The notes below the pieces were generated by a model, which did not search any database, was not told where the DNA came from, and saw only the letters and a list, made by a program, of their open reading frames with translations. A DNA stretch of 64,000 nt from Azadirachta indica (lineage: Eukaryota > Streptophyta > Magnoliopsida > Sapindales > Meliaceae), in contig CM040446.1 in assembly GCA_022749755.1 (NCBI GenBank), forward strand, positions 523,339 through 587,338, written 5' to 3'. A program made the translations under genes and the position numbers. This document shows, piece by piece, positions 47,555 through 60,982 of this stretch. Each line of letters begins with the position of its first letter. Position 1 is the first letter of the stretch.

Positions 47555-48921
47555 TTAGAGAGGCAATTATTGTATTATTTTAGTGGCATATATAATTTAA
47601 AATATTTTGTTATTGTATTGAAATAGAAAAAAATTAGAAATGTTCCTTTTATACAAATGTTTTCTTTAAATATAATATAGAAGTAAGCATTGAAAATGGA
47701 GTTAGGTTTTATGTTAAGGATACGTTAAGCAAAACTCTTTCTAATACTGAAAACATTAAATGAAATTGAATGCTTTCAAAACAATAAAAATTATTAATAT
47801 TAGACCTTGGGAGTTATTTAAACATGCATTCATATTATCAATTCACATATCTTAAAAGATTAGAAAACTGATCACTGTCAAATTAAATATTCAAAGATTT
47901 TTTTAAGGGTTTAGATAGGTGAGAAACATACGTCAAACTTTGGCTTACTAAAATTGAAGATAATCAAAGAGTGTTAAACATATCTCATACCATCTAAATT
48001 AAGATCCGAACAATATTTAAATATTCAAATGTTGATTTGCAAACCTGTTCATACAATAGATTGGGAAACTAGCTGCCAACAAATTTTAAAGATACCTACT
48101 TTCATGACGTCAAACTGGTTATAATGTTGATTATTCTGTTCTATGTTATTCCTTTCATGCCTTAAATATTTAATTGTTTGCTTAAAATAACATTTTTAAA
48201 ATTAAATATATCAATTTATTACTCATCTTAGGATATATTTATTGTTGAATTTTATTCAAGTTTAAAATTAAAGTTAAAAAAGTGTTCAATAATACTAATT
48301 TTTAATAAAATTCACTTTATTAATAATATTTGACATTTAGTGTTTTTATTTTAAAACAACAATTACAACTTCAAAACTACATATATCAATTTTAAACCAA
48401 TGTGCAGAGATATTTCATAACCTATTCCTCTTCAAATTTAATAGATTTTAAAGAAATAGTGAGTTCGTTAAAAATTAATATACATTATATTAAACTGAGC
48501 TGAAATGAACTTCAGGTTGTTTTACAAAACCCTCTTTGAAATCTAATTGTATATATTCTTATACCGAAGAAAAAAAAAAAAATTAAGTTTTCAGTTGCAT
48601 GCTGCCCAAAAGTGTCAGCATTTATTTATTAATTCATCTTTAAAGACTAGTCTAGCCTTTCGCGCAAAATGAAGGAAAACAAAGTTTATTCATGAATGTT
48701 TATACTTTATTGCAAGAGATGCCATTTTAACTATTTAATAGAAGGGATTTTAAAATAAAGTAATGTTATTAGAGCTGCTATCTTAATTTATTATAATAAA
48801 TATTTCAAGACAAGTAACTCCATCCGACGTTCTATAAATTCCGAACAAATTTCGTCTTCAGAATCACAAAGTAAACACATCCCTCTAGTTCACACAATAC
48901 CTGCAGCAAAATACTTTTCTA
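47555..48921. repeat. Upstream homology block of prolamin-like copy 5
   Basis: Matches about 59610-60982 upstream of copy 6 but is more diverged, and it lacks the distal ~2.3 kb found at other copies. Just before it (about 47450-47530) is AGATCACGAGGTCAAATCTC, which resembles a tRNA-type box B and may be a SINE scrap. Confidence 0.8.
48833..48839 (+). promoter_or_regulatory. TATA box of prolamin-like copy 5
   Basis: TATAAAT in CCGACGTTCTATAAATTCC, the same position as in the intact copies, with one change in the preceding TGACG motif. Confidence 0.6.
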
Positions 48922-49577
48922 ATGGCAAAAATATCATCATCAAATACAGGTTCTATGATGTTGGTTGTGGCTTGCATAGCAATATTGGTCTCAACAGGAC
49001 TAGCGCATTTCAAGCCAGCACGGCCATTCATCCAAATTCCAGGCTTATTGCCACCTATAGAAGGCGCTGAAAAATGCTGGGAATCCCTAAGAAGCATTCC
49101 AGGTTGTTTCAGGGAGATTCACGACTCACTTTCCCATTGCCAAATTGGAAAGATTGGTCCTTTCTGTTGCAGTGCCATTAATCAAGTCAATGACAGTTGT
49201 TGGCCTAAGATGTTCCCATTAAATCCATTTTTTCCTCCATTGCTGAAGAATTTCTGTTCTCTGCACCTTCACCTCAAGCAGCAGCTGCAACAAATGCCGC
49301 CGGCAAGGTGCCCTTGCCATTACTGTTAAATGAGACTGAGATTACAGAATGCTGGAAATCTATTACAAACACAGAAGGGTGTGCTTTAGAGATTTACAGA
49401 GCACTCACCAGTGCCCAAATTTTCAGTAGTATTGGTCCTGCTTGCTGCAAGGTTGTCACTGAAATCAATGATAATTGTTGGCCCAAGATGTTCCCATTTA
49501 ATCCCTTCTTTCCCCCATTGTTGAAAAGCACTTGTGCTAGGGTTGTCGAGTCTACACCAGCACCCAAGGCAGTTTGA
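48922..49577 (+). pseudogene. Prolamin-like copy 5, frameshifted
   Basis: The first frame (48922-49329) has the signal peptide and a complete domain 1. Relative to copy 6, two extra bases occur right after the last domain-1 Cys codon: TTCTGTTCTCTGCACC against TTCTGTGCTGCACC, near 49256. The reading frame then runs through the linker in the wrong frame and stops at 49329 after CPCHYC. Domain 2 continues in another frame (49308-49577) with all six cysteines and the normal C-terminus. The linker DNA is the long form. It is the most diverged copy (for example HFKPARPF, SHCQIGKIGPFCC). A 135-residue secreted single-domain protein could still be made, since one-domain members are normal in this family, so loss of function is likely but not certain. 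Confidence 0.87.
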
Positions 49578-50590
49578 ACAAGCTCCAATTTCATCCAAGG
49601 CCTAACTAGAGCACATTAATTCTATCTTTGTTAGTTTTGTTTTTAGGCGTTATTAATTTTTATAGAATTAGAATGGATTGCTAATTTAGGAGTATGATTT
49701 GATGACTTCACAATAAACACGTTTGGTTATGTAAAAGAACTTTGTTATTATTTTTTATCACCATTATTTATTATATATTACTACAATTGTAATAAAAAAA
49801 CTATTTTAAATGCAATTTTAGTCAAACACATTTTTATTTTATTATTCTCATACATTATATCAAACATATTTTCACCATTTTTAAAAATAATTAGGGTAAA
49901 ATCTTCTCAAACTTTATAGGATGAATTATGGGAGGTACCATAAAAGTCACAACTAAATTAGTCATAATTTAAAACTTTAAAAATTATCATAATTGATAAA
50001 TCTTTCAAAAGAATTATTTAATTCGCGAGAATACATATAAAGCTTGGTTCTAAAATTTGAAACCCTTCATACCTAAACTTTTGGCTTTTAATGTTTGAAT
50101 TTAATATATAAATTTATTTTTGTGCATTTAATTAGTACAAAAAAAATGGAAGAATTCTATTACCATATTACTATTGTTGTTAAGGAAATAATATGTAATT
50201 TCAAATTATAATATATTTACAAATAAATTTACGATTTATTTTTGTTGTTACTAGATTATTTAGTTGATCAAAATTAATAGCTATTTTTTTTTTCAATATT
50301 TTGATAATAAATTTTTCAATTTTTTAACATATAAATAATTATTAAAATTTAAGAATGTTTGAGGAGAGAAAATATAATAAAAAGGAGAAAAAATAGTTCA
50401 AAGATTTTACAAAAAAATAAGAAAGAAAAAAAAAATAAAAATATAAAATATAAAAAATTATAATTAATAAATATAAAATATAAAAAATATTTATTTTATT
50501 TTATTATATTCAATTTCCACATTCTATCCACTCTTAATCCAAAAATTAATAAAAGATGTCAAAAACTGTATAATCTTAAGGGCTAGATCC
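49578..50590. other. 3' flank of prolamin-like copy 5
   Basis: Related to the 3' flanks of copies 1 and 3; CCTAACTAGAGCACAT and TTAATAAAAGATGTCAAAAAC are shared landmarks. It contains AT-rich sequence also found inverted at 22850-23000. No gene. Confidence 0.55.
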
Positions 50591-51599
50591 TTTCTTTTTT
50601 AACTTCTTGACTTTGTAATTCGTAAATTTTTCTCTTATTTTTTTCACTTCTTTATGATATTTCTTTTACTTTTTTTTTTTTTTAAGGAGATTTGATGTAT
50701 TCCTCTCCCGACGGTTAACCTTTTAATAACTTGAGAAAAAGTTTGGGGAATAGAACAAATACTTCGTCTAAAGCCATCCAAGTCTGTTAAATTGCGGTTA
50801 GGTTTGAGGGTATTACTGTATAATCATTAGACATCTTTCCTCTTTTTGGTTTCTTGAACATTGTCAGCGAGAGAGTAAGACACAGTTATGCAAGTCTATG
50901 TTTGAAATCCAAAAAAACCCACAAAATGTAAGAGAACTACACAATATGCTGTCAAATCAAGATGATTTCTTGCTTGATGGTGGCAACGATCGATCGATGG
51001 AGGGAAATCGACTGCATTTTCGAGCCAATTTAACACCTAGATAGTATATATGTGGTGAGAGAAACTCGTTGTAATGTAGGGTTTGAGTCGATTCTTTCAA
51101 GGATAATTGTTTACCTAGCTGGGTTTGAGTTCAATCAAGCAAGGATAATTGTTTACCTAAGATTGAAGCGATTAAGTCTAGTAAGCGTTCCAACCCGTAC
51201 CTTTTGAAGCTTGAAGCTTGATTTTATGGCTATATCGATGATATATTGGGTTGTTGACTTGTGATATGCATAAATATACTGATATGTTAATTATTTTGAC
51301 GTTCTCAATCTATTTGGCGTAAGCATCGATTCAGTGAAAGGGCTTGAGTTTTGGGCATAAACATGTTATTTTGTATGCTGCGCCTGTTGGTTTTGTTTGA
51401 TTTGTTAACTTTCATGTTTAGGTAGGTTATTGCAGATATATGTTATCTCTACGAGCTTTGTTTTTGCCCTGAGCATTTTCTGTTGTGCGCTTGCGTTGGG
51501 TTTTTTGTTCGAACTTGTAGCATGTTTGATTGGTGATGATGGCCATGGTTACAGGTGTAAGCATAAGTTTTGGTAGTAAACAACCCTGTTATATAGTTT

Positions 51600-52290
51600 G
51601 GTTAATTTTGTTTGCTTTGATCTTGTTAGATTTTATGTTTGACTGGGTCTTCGGCATAATATTAATAGCCCTGCTGTATGCTTCAATTAAATTGCCTTTG
51701 TTTCGATCTTTTTAGGAACAAAATTTGAATGGGTTTTTGCAAGTATATCATATGTATCAGTTTTTGGCATAATATTAAGCCCAGTTGTTATTAACAACCT
51801 TGTTATATGCTTCAGTTAAATTGTTTTTGTTTCCATCTTGTTAGGAACAAAGTTGGAATAACTTTTACAAGTTTATATTACATGTATAAGTATCAGTTTT
51901 GGGCATAATATTAACAGCCCTGTTGTCATTAACAAGCTGTTATATACCTCAATTAAATTGTTGTTTTCCGATCTTCTTAAGAACAAAGTTTGAATGGGTT
52001 TTGCAAGTATATATTACATGTATAGGTATCAGTTTTGGGCATAATATTAACAGCCCTGTTGTTATTAACAAGCTGTTATATACTCCAATTAAATTGTTGT
52101 TGTTCCGATCCTGTTAAGAACAAAGTTTGAATGGGTTTTGCAAGTATATATTACATGGTTAAGTATCAGTTTTGGGAATAAAATCGAGCACACGAGAGTC
52201 AGTATGCTTCAATTAATTTGTGTTTTGTTTGGATCTTGTAGCATTTTCACGCCAATGGGTTTGCGAATGTATAAATAACTGGTTTTGAGC
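51600..52290. repeat. ~137 bp tandem repeat, about 4-5 copies
   Basis: GTATCAGTTTTGGGCATAA recurs near 51745, 51889, 52025 and 52160, with spacing of about 136-144 bp. Each copy holds TATTAACAGCCCTGTTGTTA, TCAATTAAATTG, AAGAACAAAGTTTGAATGG and CAAGTATATATTACATG. The middle copies are the most alike. A degenerate copy begins near 51600 and another ends near 52290. Short frames within it (51530-51715, 51899-52117) follow from the repeat and are not genes. Confidence 0.85.
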
Positions 52291-52480
52291 ATAATTAGAA
52301 GTGGGTTTTTTGTATATCTAATACATGAACAGGCTTCAGTGTTTGCAAAATTTGTTGGCATGATGAAAAAGCTTGAGTGCATGTATTCCCAATTAGTTAG
52401 CATACGAAGCACATTTATGTTGCATTTCTGTTGTCAGTTGATGTACTCATAGTAGCTGATGTTTTTTATTATTTGCAGTA

Positions 52481-53459
52481 TGAAGAGTTCAATTTATTTT
52501 GCAAAATTATGAACCGAGTTCACGAGATTGCAAGAGTTTATCCAAATGCATATACTCTTTTGCAATTATGGGATCATATCGTCTGCGTATTGGGGTCTGA
52601 TAAACATTGCAACGAGTGTGGATGTGTCACTTTCGAAGTAGAGTATCCTTGGTCAAAAAGGATTTGGTTGCTGATTTCAACGAGTGATGTTGATTTGCTT
52701 GCTGCATTTGAGGAGTTGGTCAAAAAGGGGTATAACAGAATACAGCTTGTAGCCATCCAACCAAACAACTGAACAGAAGAAGTTGTTGATTCTAGACAGT
52801 ATCAGAGCTAACCATCCTTAATGATTTTGCACTTGATGAAGTATATAATGACAATGAGCTTGATGATTGTACTGCTGAAAGGATAGAGCCAAACACTACT
52901 GCCAAACTTACTAAAATTGATAGCATCTTAGGGGTTAAGCAATATGAGTTGTATAGATGTATGCCATGGTTTGATGATATGGAATCAGATGATGCACCTA
53001 CCTTTTACACAGCTATAATAACCAATGTAGAAAACACTGCAAGTAAACTGGACTTCAATGTTACTCCTACAAGTGAAGAGCATCTGCTTAATTGACCAAT
53101 GAAGAGGTAGAACAAGTAGCAAATAATGGGTTATATGCATTGGACAATGAAGATTACCTTGTTGCTTATGGAGATGATGATGGTGATTTAGCTGTAGAAG
53201 ACTACAAGTCTGGAAATGATAGTGATATCTCATATGACAATGACTTTGACAGCTCTAATGCAACAACTAGGTATGAAACGAACACCTGAGGTTTCGAATA
53301 TAGTATGGATGTAAACAAGAAGATAGAGTTGCAAAGGGGTCATACTTTCTTCGAAGTCTATGATTTCAGGAAGGTTCTTTAAGTGTTTGCAATTAGAAAT
53401 GGGTTTAGATTGCAAAGATTAAAGAATGAGAAAATTAGGGTAACTTGTGAGGAAACGTA
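52481..53459 (+). pseudogene. MULE transposase N-terminal region, interrupted
   Basis: The first part (52481-52772) ends SKRIWLLISTSDVDLLAAFEE and KKGYNRIQLVAIQ, typical of the N-terminal domain of plant MULE proteins. After a stop there is an acidic segment (53092-53289: DNEDYLVAYGDDDGDLAVED), then LQRGHTFFEVYDFRKVL, a stop, then FAIRNGFRLQRLKNEKIRVTC. This last part fits the MuDR DNA-binding domain that precedes the DDE core. Three or more stops interrupt it and no DDE domain follows. Confidence 0.7.
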
Positions 53460-53899
53460 GTTTAAGACTTAGGTAGAGTAGAGACAACTATGGATTAAGG
53501 AAATGTAATTTAAGATTTAGGTAGAGCTTGTGTTTTTTGTTTGAACTTTAAATATAATTCAGATCTGAATTTCACTAAAATTTAAATTTGATTGATATAT
53601 TTATTTTTTATCTTAACTTTTTTAATATAAATATTAATTTGTTTGTCCTTATAAAATAAAAAATTTAAAACTAGTATATTGACATATATACCATAAAAAA
53701 TTTGAAACCAATATATTAAGTTGTTGAAATATATAAATATTAAATAGTAAATTAACAGATCTATTGATAAATATAATATTTAATTTATTTAAACATTTGG
53801 TTATTAAGATTTAGTTAAAATTTTTAACTTAATTATATTTAAATATTTTAAAAATGTTTGCAAATATAATATTTTTTAAATAAACGGTAGGAAGTTTTT

Positions 53900-54770
53900 T
53901 TAAAGACAAAAAGAACCCAAATAGTTACAAGAGCAAAAAGTGAGCCTTACTCTTTAATAAAGCTATAAAACAGGCAGAAGACTAACAAAAAAACTTAACA
54001 AAACCTGTAACAAGGAAAGCCATTAGCCTCGTGAAACAAAAGGCTACCAATCTTAGTAAGATAAGAAGAACATTATTGAAGTTGATCACATCTCAACCCA
54101 AAGCGGCTACAGTATCAAGGATGGAATTGGCCTCACGAGAAGAATGGATGCATTTGAAATTCATTTTTGAAATCAAATATGTACAATTGAGCCACCGTTT
54201 ATGAAGCTTCCGGGTAGGACATGGCGAAACTTTGAGAAGCAAATGGATAACAAGCATCGAATCACTCTCCAACCAAAGGTTAAACCACCCTTTGTCAAAT
54301 ACAAGTTCAACAGCCAAAATAATAGCCATAATCTCAGCATAAAAGCTTGTTTGATGACAAAAAACAAGCGCAAAAACACATAAGTACTGTCAGTAAAAAA
54401 ACCTCTACAGGCTGCCGACCTTGGATTTCCTTTAGCCAACCCATCCGTATTTACCTTTACCCAGCCAACAAGGGGAGGATGCGAAAAACAAAATCAAAGA
54501 TTTCGGAGCTCTTCTAAGCTTCCACGAAATTCAAAGAGCTGAAAGAATTTCTTAGTCTAAACCAAAATGCACAAAATCAGGACAGAAAGAAGCCAGGTAA
54601 CGAAGACGTGCTGAATTATATGATTGAAAACAACGAAAAGAAAAGGCTTCATCATTAGACTGAATACAGTTCCTAGCCCTCTATAAAGCATAGAAAACAA
54701 AACAAGAAATAGCCAATCAAAGGTTGTAAAATAGAGGACTATGATAATTGTGTACAAAAACACACACCCG
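53900..54770 (-). mobile_element. LINE remnant: RNase H domain
   Basis: On the minus strand it reads GWVKVNTDGLAKGNPRSA (catalytic Asp retained in TDG), then after a frameshift EIMAIILAVELVFDKGW and LWLESDSMLVIHLLLK with further catalytic Glu and Asp, and ends SREANSILDTVAALG. Upstream (about 54770-54560) are RARNCIQSND-like and SFRCFQSYNSARLRYLAS segments. It corresponds to 23291-24080 but is a different copy or more diverged. Frame breaks make it non-functional. Confidence 0.8.
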
Positions 54771-55269
54771 CTTTTAGTCATCCCTTGTTAATATTTTTAA
54801 TTTTGAGTGTTAAATTTCAAGGTGAAATTTTCAAAAAAATGTCAAAAAATCCTTACCAAAATCTTGTAATATGAAAACTTTGGGCATACTTGCATTTACC
54901 CAAAATTGACGTCTTTTGCACCACCCAAATTGTTGCAAATTTAAGTGACATCTTCGTTGTCCTTGGACGATTCAACGGCCTGATGAAGTATTTTTTAGGT
55001 TTACATGTTTCGGGAATGAAAGAGCCAATACAAAGAAAGAAAATTTGAGTTTTTGGAGAGAGGATTGAAAAACAAAGAGAAGATTTAGTGAGAGAAAACT
55101 TGATTGAACCAAATTGAAGGATTAGCTGAAGGAGGATCACAAAGTCTTCATCTCTAGTCTAGTTTCTTACTAATTTTCATTTTTACTTCTTGATTTGGAA
55201 ATTCAAGGATTATCCAAATAATCAAATAATTACTTAGGATAAAAAACAGGGAACCAGCTTATCTTGATG
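54771..55269. other. Spacer between LINE RNase H and repeat arm
   Basis: A 95-codon minus-strand frame (54853-55140) shows no family resemblance I can recognise. Nothing else is seen. Confidence 0.4.
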
Positions 55270-57290
55270 TTTGATTAATTGGTAATTTGAATTTCTTAGT
55301 TTACTTGCATTAATTGATTTTGAATTGTTGATTGACAAATTGGATGCAAATTTACTTAAAAAATTTAACTTGTCATTTAAACAGTTTGGTGTACTAAGAT
55401 TCCTTGAGAAATTGGTATCCAAATAATCAATTTGAACCAGGGGTAATTGAATTCTTTACGTAGTACTTTTGTAATTAACACTGATAGGGATATCAGAGTA
55501 GTAATTTGGTTAACATCAAGAGAATTCACTTTTGATCCCCTGATTAGTAAATAAAATTAGAATGTATTATTAATTGTCAATTTAAGAAAACATAGGAAAA
55601 TATAAGTGAAATCAAGACTCTAAATCTTTAATCTTTGCATATTTCATTAACTCATCAATTCTCTTTAAATCAATTCTATTTGTTTTTTTAGTTAATTAGC
55701 AATTAAGTAGTTCAATTCATTTTGTTATTTTGTTTGAAATTAAACAAATCTTGATTTCTTAGATAAAATTAGATTTTCAAGGCTGTAGTACTCAGTATTT
55801 AATTTAAATTTCAATTTTCATAGGACAATATTTGTATTTATCATTTTATTACTTAATACAACTTGTAACCTTACGATTCGCTTAGTTGCAATCAGACTAA
55901 AACAGCGACCCTCAATCTAAATCTAAAGGTTCATAGTTGAAGAAAGCAAAGCAAAAGGGGTCTGAAAAAGACTACCCAGCTATCGCCAAATGCTTGTTGC
56001 AAAAAGACAAGTAACAAAAGGGTGATTTACTTTTTCAGAGGCTAAAAAATTAGTACATAAAGAACACATTGAGATAATAGTAATCCCTCAAGCTCGCAAA
56101 ACCTCATCAGAAGGAATTATTCAGATATAAAATAAAAAATAAACAAATCTTAAAAATATGAAGAAAATTATTCAGATTGAAGACAAAAAGACTAATAGTC
56201 CTTTAGTGTTGCCGTTTTTTACATTTCTCACTTTTTTTAGATTTTGGTCTAAAAATAGAAAGTGACATTTATTTTAGATGCAAAATTTTAAAATAAAAAT
56301 AAAAATAAGATAAAACAGATGCACTAGGGAAATATTCAAAATATTTATATTCATATTATACTCTCTTATTATGTATATACTGCACCACATTTAGTATATC
56401 CTTACCATCAAGATAGAATCTGAGCAAATATCTATGAAAATGGTTACCATTGTCATTTCCACACTTACACAATGCCCATTAAGTTATAGGAATAATTAGT
56501 AATTAAAAAATAAAAAAAATATTATTTACAATAGTTTTATTTTTCGTCTCATTTCATCTTATCTTTCACATATTTATAATTTTTTTTTTATTTACTTTAT
56601 AATTTGTTGCAACATTTGCTTTATCCAACTGATTTGACAGGTATCACAAACTTTCCTTAATTCTTTTTTAGTTCAGTTTTAGTTATTAAAACTTAGGGAT
56701 AATTAACAAAAAAAATCCTGCAGAAATATTAAAACCCTGCAGGGGGCTAAATCTATATTAATTAAAGTATATACTTAAAATTGACAATTAAATCATCCAC
56801 TGATTGCCACATAAACTACGTGTTCTGCTTCAAAGTTATTTAATAAAGCAATGCTTTTCTATACTTATATTTCTAGTGACTTCATGTGCATTGGGCGTAT
56901 CTTATAAATTAAGCTGTACTAGAAAGCAATGGGACCTTGTACTAAAGTATAACCGAAATGGAAGATATTTAAGTGACATTCATTAAAATAACAAAGAAAG
57001 AAGTAAAATAAATATTGAATTGTGAGGTATACTTGTTATATATGTAGCTGGCCTATCCACAAATATCCCAAGATACTTTCGGCAGGAACAAATTATAACT
57101 CTATGTTGCCACCATAAGAAAGGCTTGCATTATTATGATTTCTCAATTTTAGAAAAATCCAGCATTTCAAATTAGATAATAATAAAATCGTACTAAAAAA
57201 CCCACTTATTTTTAGTTTTGCAGTAAAATATTTATCGTTTTCTTTTTCTCTTACAAAAGAATGACTTTAAGCCCTCACTATCACGTTTGA
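55270..57290 (-). repeat. Right arm of inverted duplication pair 2
   Basis: Reverse complement of 20341-22440 with moderate divergence. It adjoins the upstream block of prolamin-like copy 6 just as the left arm adjoins that of copy 2. Contains CCTGCAGAAATATTAAAACC at 56718-56737. Confidence 0.88.
55960..56110 (-). mobile_element. LINE zinc-binding (zf-RVT) fragment
   Basis: Minus-strand reading CVLCTNFLASEKVNHPFVTC followed by FATSIW, the twin of 21540-21725. Leu replaces Pro in CPFA and a stop replaces the W codon of IW.WL, so this copy is more decayed. Confidence 0.72.
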
Positions 57291-60200
57291 GTAAATTATT
57301 TCTAAATTAGGATAGACTTGTCTGAGTTTCATGGTACCGATAATTTGGTGGATTGAATGCATTTTTTATTCAATTGAAAGTGGATTTGAACGAGGATATT
57401 AGAGTTTATAGTTGTGTATTTTGAGTAAAACAGTGGGGATGAGTTGGCAAAAATAATTTACAATTATTTAAAATAAAATAATATAAAATATTAAATTTAT
57501 TGTAAAATTATATGTGTCGATTTAGATAAATCAGAACAAATTTTGCATCTTGTCAAGTCTTACTTTAATTTTTATCATTTCAAAGTCTAGTCTTACCTCT
57601 CAAAAAATGATTTAATTAATATTAAGGATGTATTGAGACAATTTTAAAACTTTATCGAGTATCAGCTAATTATATCATATCATAGGAGGTCCAAGGAATT
57701 CTACCATTTTTAGTCTAGCTATTACATTGATACAATTTAAATGAAGTAATTGAAATGTTACGGAGTAAAATGACATTGGCTGAAACAAAGGAATTATGTG
57801 AAACAAATAGTGAATATTAGGTGTATTTGAGACACAAATGTCAAATGAGTCAACGAAAACCCAAATTTAGCTAAAGGTTGGGGATGAATTAAATTAAATA
57901 AAATTTTATTCTTAGCCCGAATTTAGGATTGTCGTGGCTTGTAAACTAATTAGGGTTTACTATGCTCAAAAAATAATCAAAGCGTTAGAAAAAATACGTG
58001 ATTATTCTATTTTAATAAAGTAATAAAACTTTTCATTAAATTTTATCATGATCAAAATAAATCTAGTCAGAAATCATCAATCGATAATCATAACAGATAT
58101 TGATTAATTATTTTGGTGCATGTTATGGAGCCTATATACAAAAGGTGTTCAGACATACTTTTATGTAAAATATTTTATAATGAATTTTGATATATCATCA
58201 AATTACTGCAGATGGATTAATTTTGAAGAGAAAGAAATGTTGCTTGGTATTCTTCAAAGCAAATCTAGGTCGCATCTTTGATTTGGGATGGTACTCCGAA
58301 GCACGTTGTTTATAAATTGTCCACATAATCATATATACTTTAATTTCATAATCAGTCTTGATTCTATAGTCTTGATTCTATTAACCCAAAGTCTCTTATA
58401 CGCAGTTTTAACTCTTTTTCTTTGATGACAATTGTTATACCCAAAATTGTTGATTAATGGGCTTGAGCCCGTAACTAAAAAGCATAGATGTTTTAACCCT
58501 TAATAAAGAAAATTGAAAATCCAAGTTTATGGAAAATAATTAAAAATATATATATGGCAAAATTATAAGAAATGGTGAGGAATGTTATGTGCTATTTACA
58601 TATTTGACACTTGTCAAAAGAAATTTTATAACCTTTACCAAATCAATGAATGAATATAAAAGCTAAAATTTTTACTTTGAAGGTAAGGAAAAACTTGAAA
58701 ACATCAAGAAAAAACTCTCTTTGATCTCAGAGTCTCTCTCTAATTATATTTTTTGGCAATTGACTTGATCTCCAAGGGCGTGTATAGGAAAATAATTAGC
58801 GTCCCTAACCGCATTTTGTTTTGCAAGAAAAAGTGAGACTATCACCGTTTAAAGTTTAATATATAAACAGAGTATTCACGTCATTAAATTGGGCAAAAAT
58901 TGCATCAATAGAAATGACAGTTACACTTGCTTCAATTATTATATAAATGAAAGTAGCCACAATAAGCCATATCAAGATAAATTAGTTGATGACGAATTTG
59001 ATGATCCATATATGCAATTAATAAAATAAATTACAAGAATGTTTCCAATAGAATTAGAATTTATAAGATATAAGATATAATTAATTTTTTTTTTTTAAAA
59101 CAATAACGTTATAATAGAAATTTTAGAATGCAATCGTGGATAATTATAATAAGAAATTATTTACAAGTAGCCCTTTCTTTACTTATAAAATCTGCCATAA
59201 GGTCGAAGCAGATTATGAAACAACCAGCTTATATTTTTCTTAATTACCAACTACAAATTTAATTAAAAATTCTAAAATAAGCTGCTTATTGGCTTTTCTA
59301 TAGCCACTGCGAACGAAAGTCGTCCTTAGGTTGCACTGCATATATATTTGGGTTAATTATATTATCGTATTCTCGCTAGTTAGACTTTTGTTCAATTGAT
59401 GGGGGAGAAAATAAATTAATCACATTTCTCCGGGTTCTAATGTTGCTAGTATTTGAATGACAATTTTTCGTATACCATATGAAAAGATTTTAGTAATTAA
59501 TCTAATTAATACATAATAATTTCTCACGTGAATCTAATTAATGATGTTTACTAGTAGTCTTTGTCGCATAAGTCTAATTAATTTATTTTAAAATTAAATT
59601 TAAGTTGGAGGCAATTTATTATATTATTTTAGTGGTATATAAATTTTAAAATATTTTGCCATTTTAAATGACTAGAAACGTTCCTTTATTATATTAATTC
59701 TTTTCTTTAAAGATAATATAGAAGTCAGCATTGAAAATTTGGAGTTAGGTTTTATGTGAAGTTATACAAGTTAAGTAAGAAAAACTGTTTCTAATGCTGG
59801 AAACATTAAATGAATTTGAATGCTCTCGAAACAATAAAAATTATTAAGGTTGGACTTTAGGCGTTATTTAAACATGTATTCACATCATCAATTCTCGTAA
59901 CTTAAAAGATTAGTAAACTGAATTGCCAAATTAAATACTTAAGGAATTTTTAAGGGATTAGATGGGTGAGAAACATACCTTGCGAAAAAACAAATTTTTG
60001 CTCTTATTATTTCTCAAATTAAAGACTATTTAAGAGCCTTCAACATATCTCATATCATCTAAACTACAAACCAAATAATATTTAAATATTCAAATGTTAA
60101 TTTGCAGACCTACTCATACATTAAATAGGGAAAATAGTTACCAACAAAGTTTAAATATGCATACTTTCTTGATTGCAAACTGGTATAATGTTTATTATTC

Positions 60201-60982
60201 TGTTATATGTTATTCCTTTCATGCCTTAAATATTTAATTGTTTGCTTCAAATAACATTTTGAAATTAAATATATCAATTTATTACTTATGTTAGGATATG
60301 TTTATTGTTGAATCTTATTTAAGTTTAAAATTAAAGTTAGAAAAGGGTTCGTTAATGCAAACTTTTAATAAAGTTTACTCACTTTTATTGCTAATATTTG
60401 TTGTTTTTATTTTGAAACAATTACAACTTCAAAACTACAAACATCAATTTTAAACTAATGTGCAGAGATATTTCATAATCCATTCCTCTTCAAATTTAGT
60501 AGATATTAAAGAAATAGTGAATTAGTTAAAAATTAATAGACATTATATTAAACTGAGCTGAACTACGTGTTGTTTCGCAAAACCCTGTTTGAAATCTAAT
60601 TGTATATATTCTTATACTACTAAAAAGACAAAAAAATAAAGTTTTGAGTTGCATGCTGCAAAAAAGGGGTCAACATTTATTTATTAATTCATCTTTAAAG
60701 ACCAGTCCATCCTTTCGACACAAAATGAAGGAAAACAGAACCTATTCATGAATATTTATTGCTTTATTGCAAGAGATGCCATTTTAACGATTTAATACAA
60801 GAGATTTTGAAAACAAAATAATGTTATTAGAACTGCTACGGCCTTAATTTATTATAATAAATATTTCAAGACAAGTAACTCCGTCTGACGTTCTATAAAT
60901 TCCAAACAAATTTCATCTTCAGAATCACAAATTAAACACATCCCTCCGGTTCATAGAATACTTACAGCAAAATAGTTTTCTG
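57291..60982 (+). repeat. Upstream homology block of copy 6, arm of inverted duplication pair 3
   Basis: Near-identical reverse complement of 30896-34558. Unlike that copy it continues across CGGTACCATGAAACTCAG into pair-2 sequence, as copy 2 does at 20320. No gene; the short conserved frame of copy 1 (10769-10954) is present here with an internal stop. Confidence 0.92.
60894..60900 (+). promoter_or_regulatory. TATA box of prolamin-like copy 6
   Basis: TATAAAT in CTGACGTTCTATAAATTCC, 83 bp before the ATG at 60983. Confidence 0.65.

Larger units (their letters stand above)
50591..53560 (+). mobile_element. Mutator-like (MULE) element remnant, 5' part
   Basis: A region lying between the 3' flank of copy 5 and a LINE remnant, with composition unlike its neighbours. 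It carries a long leader or intron region with a tandem repeat, an exon after the acceptor TTTATTATTTGCAG at 52467-52480, and a transposase N-terminal region ending abruptly near 53460-53560. The catalytic core is absent. I found no clear terminal inverted repeat. Confidence 0.6.

Noticed and set aside
51530..52117. Two short plus-strand frames rich in Leu, Ile and Phe
   Set aside because: They lie within the ~137 bp tandem repeat and follow from its base composition.
51600..52290. CRISPR-like array
   Set aside because: The repeats are ~137 bp head-to-tail units with no unique spacers, in plant DNA.
54853..55140. 95-codon minus-strand frame as a possible gene
   Set aside because: No recognised domain, signal peptide or homologue within the window; flanked by transposon debris.
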